64,000 bases of DNA, from contig CALAJV010000010.1 in assembly GCA_937922805.1 (NCBI GenBank), positions 186,001-250,000 of the forward strand. Direction: 5' to 3'. This document shows, one piece after another, positions 59,901 to 64,000 of the stretch; position 1 is the first letter of the stretch, and each line of letters starts with the position of its first letter. Made by a program: the position numbers and the translations under genes. Below the pieces are notes generated by a model, which saw only the letters and a program-made list of their open reading frames with translations, had not been told where the DNA came from and did no database searches. The stretch comes from an uncultured Acidimicrobiales bacterium (GTDB taxonomy: Bacteria; Actinomycetota; Acidimicrobiia; Acidimicrobiales; SZUA-35).

Positions 59901-61918
59901 CCGAGATTCTCGACCGACAATGTGTAGGTAAGGTCTGTGCCGGCAGAAACGGTGGACGGGGCTGACTTCGTGAGCTTGATATCGGCGGAGCGAACAACCA
60001 AAGTTGGTTCTTTAGTGTCGTTGTCGGACGTGTCGTGCTCATGGGTGTCTGAGGCGACCTTGGCCAAGTTGGTTACCGAAGTGCCGGTAAAGGTGCCATC
60101 GACAGTGACTGTGATATCGACGGTGTAGGTTCCCCCGGCGGCAAGATTGCCACCAGCACAGGTCAGCACTGTTCCACTAGCCGAGCAGCCGGCACCGGAA
60201 ACAAAGGTAACGCCCGCCGGCAACGCGTCGGTAATAACGACGTTGTCGGCTTGAGACGGCCCGTCGTTGCCAACGGTGACGGTATAGGTTACGTCGTTGC
60301 CCGCCGTTACCGGATCAACATCATCAGACTTCTCGATGGTTAGGTCGACCAGTGGGAGTATTTCGTGATCGACCGGGTTGGTGGTAGCCGAATACGGTTC
60401 GTTCAAGAATTTGGCGATGTAGTCGAGACGTGCTTGGTTGGTGACGGTAGTGAACTCGGTGCCAGTATCGACTGTAACTTGGAATCCAATTTCGTGGGTC
60501 TGGCCCCCTTGGCTAAGCGGGGTTACCTCGCCTCCCTGAGTTGCGTTGGCCCCGGTGCCCACGTGGAAGACAGCACTATTGGTTCCGGCATCGAAGAAGG
60601 CCTTGTCGTCTCCGGCCCCGTCGGTCATGGGGCCAGTAGCACCCACATCTTGATAGATTTGCAGACTATTCGGAACGTAGGTTGTACCGGTTGGGATTAG
60701 GTCGGTAATAACCACACCGGTAGCGGGGTCGTCGCCGGAGTTGTTGAACTTGACTCGATAGTCGATGACGTCACCAGGGTGCGGATCTTCGCCGTTTACG
60801 TCAACCCCAACCTTCTCCATGTTGGCAGTGAGGTTTGGCACGTAAATTTCGATCGCAGTCGAAATTAGATTGATCCCATACACATCGCCAGTCGACCTAA
60901 ATCGCAAATCGGCCGACGTTGCGTTGGGTGGTATGAGGCCGGTGGCGTCAATTATGTCGGCGTCGAAACCGAGCTGGTTGGGGAAGCTAGGGTTGGCTAG
61001 CGTATTTGCTGGAGTGCCCAGAATCGAGATCGTCGAGTTCTGCACGTTGTTCGCCGGGTTCATGGCATCGGAGATTTGCGTGCCGTTCACCTCAGTTGTC
61101 GGTCCGGAATAACGGGCATCGCCCTCACCAGTTTGGACACCGATAGTTGCATTGACCGGACCTACCGGAGGGGCAGTGAAACCAGAAACTGTTAGCGGAA
61201 CGTTGTATCGGGTTGGGGTGTTCCCGTTGTAGACAAAGTCGTAGCCATTGAATACCGTCAGGTTGCGCCACGGTTCAGTATTGTCTTCGTAGGCAATGGC
61301 GAGGGTCCAACCGCCGTAACGCCCTGACGCTCCAGAGAGCAGATCGGCTCCACCGATGGTGTAGGTTCCGTTACCTCCAGCTTGGACAAGAGAAGTAACG
61401 TCGACGTAAGCGCCATAGTGGCGTGATCCGAGATTATCGATGTTGGATGCAACGAGGTTTGTGTATCCACCTGTGGCCGGGGTATCAAGCTTGATGTTCG
61501 GATCAAATACGTTTGCCGAACTCGCCATCCCAACCCAGAACAAACCTGCATATAAAACGTTTGCCGTCGCAGCCAGAGTGAGGTCATTCGAAGAGGAGTT
61601 CGAGGTTGACGGGTCGGCATCAACGTCGACTTCAGTCATAGTGAAGTTGTTGTTGGCCCAGGTGCCATTTTGTCCGTTGCTGACACAGGTGGCGGCGTTG
61701 GTTCCCGTCGCTGCATTGCAAGTCATCAAGGTGTTGGAGAGAAACGTAATGTCGCCGGGAGCGTTGGTTGTGAACACTGGGGTGAAGCCACTGACAGCAG
61801 CGGCCGGAGCAGCAAGACGAGTCACAAGCGAAGCGGCCAGCACCGAAATCACTACGACGACGCTGATCAACCGCGCTACTGCGCTACGAGACCGGGCTGC
61901 GTTGTTGTGAGACCTCAC
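50975..61918 (-). CDS. Giant LPXTG surface protein with 25 disulfide-type DUF11 repeats
   Basis: A 3647-residue protein. I take GTG 61918 (GGAAGG eight bases upstream, good signal peptide of about 40 residues ending PAAA); ATG 61963 is the longer alternative. Order: signal; about 330-residue beta-rich region with a conserved YGGWTLAIAYED-type segment; one larger DUF11-type domain; 25 tandem DUF11 domains of about 123 residues (ADLxxxK ... NxGPSxAxNVxxxDxLPxGxxF ... C-x5to9-C ... NxAxVxSxxxDPxxxNN). Then comes the sorting signal LPFTG, a helix (ARFALFAAGLVLVGAILI) and RRR. Every repeat has one cysteine pair. It should be linked to the wall by a sortase and act as a long stalk or adhesin. A Ser/Thr kinase gene is immediately upstream. 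Confidence 0.92.
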   Translation of the reverse strand: MRSHNNAARSRSAVARLISVVVVISVLAASLVTRLAAPAAAVSGFTPVFTTNAPGDITFLSNTLMTCNAATGTNAATCVSNGQNGTWANNNFTMTEVDVDADPSTSNSSSNDLTLAATANVLYAGLFWVGMASSANVFDPNIKLDTPATGGYTNLVASNIDNLGSRHYGAYVDVTSLVQAGGNGTYTIGGADLLSGASGRYGGWTLAIAYEDNTEPWRNLTVFNGYDFVYNGNTPTRYNVPLTVSGFTAPPVGPVNATIGVQTGEGDARYSGPTTEVNGTQISDAMNPANNVQNSTISILGTPANTLANPSFPNQLGFDADIIDATGLIPPNATSADLRFRSTGDVYGINLISTAIEIYVPNLTANMEKVGVDVNGEDPHPGDVIDYRVKFNNSGDDPATGVVITDLIPTGTTYVPNSLQIYQDVGATGPMTDGAGDDKAFFDAGTNSAVFHVGTGANATQGGEVTPLSQGGQTHEIGFQVTVDTGTEFTTVTNQARLDYIAKFLNEPYSATTNPVDHEILPLVDLTIEKSDDVDPVTAGNDVTYTVTVGNDGPSQADNVVITDALPAGVTFVSGAGCSASGTVLTCAGGNLAAGGTYTVDITVTVDGTFTGTSVTNLAKVASDTHEHDTSDNDTKEPTLVVRSADIKLTKSAPSTVSAGTDLTYTLSVENLGDSDALNVSLVDPLPAGVSFVSATADLGGTCDTAVSCLWPTLAAGASSTATVVVSVPGTTADGTVITNKAKASSTDPDPDESNNTDAVQTEVEKLADLETTKSGPATAVAGDQVTYTIGVANNGPSEAVNVEVTDPIPSAGFTFNPTASSSGCTENSGLLTCAGGTLVSGATASFTVVFDIDQSMADGTTITNVATSSTDTEDPNPANDVDSVDTEIVRQSDLFVQKDDNTEIATAGTQMTYTLTYGNNGDSDATGVTIVDTLPAGVSFNGGLSDPVCSASGATVTCVIGNVVAGANGSVEVTVDIDAALADGTVLSNEATISATEDDPNSLNNATEVDTPTTRAAELELTKTDDIDPVLAGEDISYTVTVVNIGPSTDTGIVLTDTLPAGVTFVSGPGCSESGGTVTCAIGTLAPTANRSFTITVATDADLSDGQILTNTASASGDISPPVNVSEQTTVNTQADLAITKTAPATVTAGTSMTYSIVVANVGPSNAANVSITDALPTGTAYSSHTVTTGSATCSTTASNITCSQATLAPGASIAVDVIVDVDESVGDGTPLSNTALVRSDTSDPVPGNDESTAPSTVEREADLAVAKTAVTPTAQAGQPASFQIVVTNNGPSQATNVILSDTLPAGFTFDPVASSSECGAGVSCTIPVALNTGDSYSFTVVADIETSVSDGIFTNSASASGAETDPEANNDTSTADVEVETQADLSIVKTSNDLTFTPGTTESYSVIVANAGPSDAQNVVVTDLLPTGLSFNAALSSAQCSLGVSCVLPTLGANQSITLTIAVDVDPAITTTITNKIRVASDTIDPDSSNDTDDDPTPVVPEADLAVAKSAAATVVAGNNLIYTINLTNSGPSYAHNVEIADLLPSDVTFVSASAGCTEAGGTVTCSETSVANGASIDYTITVSVPASVADGAILTNEVDVTTDSYDPDLSDNGDTAETEVIRSANVVLEKTVSSPSADAGTSVIYTITVTNAGPSNAADVAVADSLPPGMAATSATTTLGNCFSTGVGVACSYPDLAPGDTMTITVAADIGPSVADGTTLTNNASAATTTEETNPNDNADSASVSVTAAADLSIQKDSGVESVIAGETLTYTITATNAGPSDAQNVVVTDTVPTNLTVDSVTPAADCTVAGNTVTCTASSVGFGDDYVVTITATVNEDSIDGSTITNTASVDAETTDPDVDNNSDVDETFVDKSADLAIVKAATVGAIAAGETLYYNLEVSNLGPSSATNVVVTDTLPNGVLFNSTMSASNCVESAGVATCSFPTVAANTSITFVVAVDLPADFTDGETVTNAVSVAATEEDPDGDNNTDTDQVVAANQADLSIVKNAEGFAVAGQSVVWTLDIGNAGPSDAINVVITDTLPNGTTFDSAGSDSRCSAAGLIVTCTAATVGASTTDSFIIEVDVDSSVADLATLTNAATIDSDTNDPQPEDNVSSDDVPINRTSNLSIVKTDVSDPVVAGGQAQWSVAVTNNGPSDADNVTIVDTLPAGFSPVSVDNATSCSIAANVVSCSFPTVPNGSTETVVITADVDSDLPDGSIHTNTATADSDSSEPVSDSEDTAVQRQSDLGITKTSDGTAVAGTNQTYTITVTNNGLSDAANVTVTDALPAGITFVSDSLGACTAVGAVVTCSIQTMTNQAEVVLDLVVAVSDAATNPTVNAVAASSDSTDPNPDNNTATDSTDITYQADLTLSKSAMPSPATPGQDITWTLVVSNSGPSIANNVVVTDVLPTGATYQSASSGCSEISGTVTCVASAVPAGGQVSFTITAKLASSLTGTITNSASTVSDTPDPDPENNTSTDETSLSPSADLSMTKTANPDPVTAGEQLTYTLTVSNAGPSDASNISITDVVPSGLTVVEASLSPDCALSGQTVSCSTASLVAGSDYVLTIVADLDENAADGSTISNTASADSETEDPNADNNSATDETEVAKSADLAVTKTVGVDTIAAGQQLIYGVTVTNNGSSSATDLVVTDTLPPGVVYNAELSSATCGETAGVVTCLAPLLGADNMMVFNIVVDLPSSLPDGSTLLNEVSTSSNESDPDPANNSDTHSITLENLTDLSVVKDVDGFVVAGESISWDLTVANAGDSDAVNVSISDTLPAGTTFDPTNSDPRCSAIANVVTCALGTVAADSTDSVVVAVDASSSLPDFGSIENTATISSDTEDPDPENNSSTDSVPVQRESGLSIAKSDLSDPVVAGEQAQWSILVSNAGPSDASNVTITDTMPDGFTLVAVDDASSCTIVSNQLTCDYSVLANGDSIEVIVTADIDANLGDGSNHVNSATATSDSSEPVSDSEDTTVVRASDLSISKTSDNMVVAGTQHEYEISLTNNGPSDADNVTITDVLPPGVTYVSDDLGSSLGGTSPGGSCAPVIGTVVCNLITVPNQQTLTFTVVVAVDDAAGESAVNAITVDSDSQDPDPTNNSDTDTTSVSFNADVELKKSSDPNPAIPGQSITWTLEVTNNGPSMATNVIVADTLPAGTSFVSASVGCSEDTGEIVCANDVLAAGDSLTFEILADIDPGQVDPVVNTATAASDTPDSDPTNNVATSSTEVAPGADLSLTKSVLTKPVVAGQSALFELTVDNSGSSDATDVVVADQLPASLSFVWADDTCSLTLAPGDAEVVECSIATLAAGDSKTFQLEVAVDPTVLEGQVITNTASVTSATPDPDETTNEASVDVPVTQEAGLNVTKTVLTDDPVIGQEIQWLVEISNDGPSQATNIALIDEVNDAFTDVTVDGSDCSTDANTVRCERAALPSGSTWSTTISAVAATDSVGDHVNVAQITSDTTDFASASALFDVRAPQLDMSIEKTSATEVSTAGDTIEWLIQIENSGEATATPILISDPIPKTQELVSASSSTATCSATGNQVDCTVPAGFSGRADVVVTTKALTVGDEITNSATLTVENGPRSETREAVGAASINRGVNPIGALPFTGSESARFALFAAGLVLVGAILIQSGRRRSASLD
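52230..56670 (-). repeat. Duplicated six-domain block in the DUF11 protein
   Basis: Domains 11-16 (about 56670-54460) and 17-22 (about 54460-52230) pair in order by their opening motifs: GETLTYTIT with GEQLTYTLT, AAGETLYYN with AAGQQLIYG, GFAVAGQSVVW with GFVVAGESISW, SDPVVAGGQAQW with SDPVVAGEQAQW, and so on. Matching points lie about 2.2 kb apart (for example 55185 and 52968). This is a tandem duplication of a whole six-domain block. Confidence 0.82.
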
Positions 61919-61975
61919 TAGGACTGCCTTCCGAAGCGGTTGGTATCGAAGGACCGAGTGCATTTAAGCCGGTCC

Positions 61976-61993
61976 AGCCGATTACCATCGGCT
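61976..61993 (-). promoter_or_regulatory. Hairpin between kinase and giant DUF11 gene
   Basis: AGCCGAT (61976-61982), loop TACC, ATCGGCT (61987-61993): a perfect seven-pair stem. On the coding strand it sits after the kinase stop (62056) and about 60 bases before the GTG start of the giant gene. No T-run follows, so it may be an operator or a leader structure rather than a terminator. The rest of the gap shows nothing clear. Confidence 0.35.
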
Positions 61994-62055
61994 CGAAAGT
62001 GTCAGTTCTTAACTAGTTTGGGTTGGGCCTGCAGCGGAGGCCGTTTGTTGCGTGC

Positions 62056-64000
62056 CTAGTTGAAGTAGATATCAACGTAGTCGGCACCGCTCCCGCAGGG
62101 AGAAGTGAAATTCTGCATTCGCCAGTATTTTCTGCCCTGGGTTGACAAAAAGGTTTGCGAACCCTCTCGGGGACAAGGCTGACCGCCGTTGGCGTACGGA
62201 ACTGTAACCACGATCGTGCCGGTGAATCGAAGCTCCAGATCTGAGATCTTCGTGATGGACCCTTCAACCGACACCCATGTTTCGCTGTCAGGAGACTCAT
62301 GGCGGCCAGACACGGTATAGGTTTCATCGCCAAACGGACTGAACTCGATTGCCCCCCAATCTTCAGTCTCGAATAAAACATATTGAAGGGTAAGTCCGTG
62401 TCTACCCGCCAGCGATGCGCCGCCGGGATCTGTCGCATTGGACGTAGTGGTTGATTCGATGGCGGTGGTAGAAGTCGTAGTTGCTTCACGACTTGTCGTT
62501 GAACCTGACGTTGTTACCGATGATGTGGTCGAGGACGAACCCGCTAACTCATCGCGGCTAGTGGTTGTTGTCGATTCCGGAACAACATCGCCGACGATTT
62601 CCACGACGAACAGTATCGGAGCCGCCAACGCTTGCTCAGATGCCGGCTCGACCTCGAGGCCTATTCCATAATTAGCTCGCTCCCAAACTCGGGTGGTTAC
62701 TTGGCCGACCCCGCGGGCAAGCTGTTCAGTTGACTCTTCGGCGGTAATAAGAATTTGGTCAGTCATTGGTTGGCCACCAATACTCCGAACCTTTATTGTT
62801 TGGCCCCGACTGGCGTTGACGACCGCCTGGCCACTTTCACTCGCAAGCAGCAGGGCGCTTGATGTGTCGGGAAGAAATCGGACTGTCTTAGCTTTACCGG
62901 TAACGTCGACCATCGCTCGAACGTCCTCATTGACTGACGACAAACGATCATCGACTATGTTGAACGTCTTCCGTTGGCTGACCGGCGATTCAGCGTCTGA
63001 CCGATCGGCAAATTCCAGTGTAAAAAGAGCGTTCTCGATCCAGGCGTCGAGTATGTCTCGGTTCTCTCCAGCAACCACAGACGCAATATCTAGCGACTCG
63101 ACTTTGCCTTCGCCGTCAAGCCGAAACAAGTTTGGGCCTACGACGCTCACCGAAGCAGTATTCGTAATAGTGGTAACTGCCGCTTCCTCTGACCCGTCGT
63201 TGTCTAAATCGCCGTAGGTGACCGAAACTACACCGAGCGTCAGATCAGTTTCGGTATCACGAAAAATGCTGTCGGCAACGGTTATCGCCTCCCCAGATGA
63301 GGTAGCGAAGTACGCCCCGTTTCGAAAGTCAACCTCACGGATCGAACTGTAGGTTTCTTCGTCAGCGACCGTAGCACTCTGGACTATGGGGGAGTCACCC
63401 GTGCTGCTGGGCCACAGCATCGTGCCCAACACTCCAACCACAACTAGTGCGCCGAGGCCCACGAGGGCAAGTAACAGTGGCTTCCTATTCTTCGACTGAG
63501 AGGCGCCTCCTTGTTGGCTTTGGATTGGCTGGCTAAACGGTTGACTATGGGGCGTTGCCTCAAGTCGACCCGGGGTCGGTACGGCCGCCATGGTGTTTTG
63601 ATACGGAAGCGGATTGGTTGTATTCGGGCTACTCGGAGGAGCGATCGGAGTCGGAGCGTCGCCTAGTGTTTGCTCAGATGAGACTCTGACTGGAGCGACG
63701 GAGGTGGCCACACCATCAATGGTTGGTGAATCGATCGACGATTCAGCCGCCTCGGCGAATTGCCGGAGAGCTCGGAGGGCCTCAGAGAATTCCGGTGCTT
63801 GACCAAATCGGTCTGCCGGATCCTTGGCCATGGCCTTGGCGAAAAACGTATCGAGATACCCGATGCCAAGTAAAGGTACCGAATGCTGCTCAATCCGACG
63901 CATATACGCGACCTGCGAGTCCTGGCCATCAACATGGAATGCGTCACGACTAGTGACAGCGGTGTAGACAGTTGACGCCAGCGAATAAAAGTCCGAGCTT
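62056..64000 (-). CDS. Transmembrane Ser/Thr protein kinase, N-terminus beyond window edge
   Basis: The frame runs open to position 64000; the Met at 63903 is internal. The visible 647 residues begin with the end of a Hanks kinase lobe: SSDFYSLASTVYTAV (helix F, the usual SDIYSLG), FFAKAMAKDPADRFG and FSEALRALRQFA. A Pro/Gln/Ser linker follows, TM at about 173-195 (LLLALVGLGALVVVGVL), and an outside part. The first external region (about 200-430) includes TYGDLDNDGSEEAAV, a VCBS/FG-GAP-like calcium loop. Then a Ser/Thr stalk, and a C-terminal beta domain with a cysteine pair (QPCPREG, FTSPCGSG) to the end. It directly precedes the giant DUF11 gene on the same strand, so it may sense or regulate surface assembly. 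Confidence 0.88.
   Translation of the reverse strand, partial: SSDFYSLASTVYTAVTSRDAFHVDGQDSQVAYMRRIEQHSVPLLGIGYLDTFFAKAMAKDPADRFGQAPEFSEALRALRQFAEAAESSIDSPTIDGVATSVAPVRVSSEQTLGDAPTPIAPPSSPNTTNPLPYQNTMAAVPTPGRLEATPHSQPFSQPIQSQQGGASQSKNRKPLLLALVGLGALVVVGVLGTMLWPSSTGDSPIVQSATVADEETYSSIREVDFRNGAYFATSSGEAITVADSIFRDTETDLTLGVVSVTYGDLDNDGSEEAAVTTITNTASVSVVGPNLFRLDGEGKVESLDIASVVAGENRDILDAWIENALFTLEFADRSDAESPVSQRKTFNIVDDRLSSVNEDVRAMVDVTGKAKTVRFLPDTSSALLLASESGQAVVNASRGQTIKVRSIGGQPMTDQILITAEESTEQLARGVGQVTTRVWERANYGIGLEVEPASEQALAAPILFVVEIVGDVVPESTTTTSRDELAGSSSTTSSVTTSGSTTSREATTTSTTAIESTTTSNATDPGGASLAGRHGLTLQYVLFETEDWGAIEFSPFGDETYTVSGRHESPDSETWVSVEGSITKISDLELRFTGTIVVTVPYANGGQPCPREGSQTFLSTQGRKYWRMQNFTSPCGSGADYVDIYFN

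Noticed and set aside
63901..63903. ATG as start of the right-edge kinase
   Set aside because: The frame stays open to the edge and the preceding codons encode the kinase helix-F sequence SSDFYSLAS, so the Met is internal.

Overview
The window reads as chromosome of a moderately GC-rich actinobacterium. The evidence is a complete conservon-type operon (CvnA-B-C-D, a Ras-like GTPase signalling cassette), SHOCT-domain proteins, LPXTG-type sorting signals, a DsbA-like reductase of the mycobacterial type and several CoA-dependent catabolic genes. An uncultured or aquatic Acidimicrobiia-like lineage would fit, but that placement is inference. I see no rRNA, tRNA, CRISPR array, prophage or insertion sequence.

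Left part (1-23.7 kb): a truncated Baeyer-Villiger-type monooxygenase and a crotonase (minus strand); a small membrane protein; a dienelactone-hydrolase/DsbA pair; an ammonium transporter with a hairpin in its leader; a SHOCT protein; the five-gene conservon operon (5853-10242); a DinB-like protein; a gamma-glutamyl-type class I amidotransferase; a secreted beta-propeller protein with three C-terminal cysteine-bracketed repeats; a second class I amidotransferase; an OmpR/histidine-kinase pair with a SHOCT membrane protein; a glutamine-synthetase-like ligase/P450/ferredoxin operon; an ABC exporter; and an ankyrin protein.

Middle part (23.9-35.2 kb): an arylsulfatase, a fused double CaiB/BaiF CoA-transferase, a lipoprotein, an MFS transporter divergent from an FMN-dependent 2-hydroxyacid dehydrogenase, a secreted lysozyme-like protein and an acyl-CoA ligase. 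This looks like uptake and CoA-linked catabolism of organic acids and sulfate esters.

Right part (35.2-64 kb) is the most unusual. Six of its seven genes lie on the minus strand: a membrane Ser/Thr kinase (cut by the window edge), a roughly 3650-residue surface protein of 25 disulfide-type DUF11 repeats with an LPFTG signal, a NIPSNAP protein, a 3771-residue surface protein of 15 repeats (14 with an EF-hand-like calcium loop) with an LAFTG signal, an ECF-type sigma factor, and a second membrane Ser/Thr kinase with an extracellular Ig-like domain. Both giant genes show higher-order internal duplication. I suggest, as inference, a regulated cell-surface fibre or adhesin locus.

A second candidate system combines the glutamine-synthetase-like ligase, P450, ferredoxin and PuuD-like amidohydrolase. 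Together these could oxidise amines by way of gamma-glutamyl intermediates.
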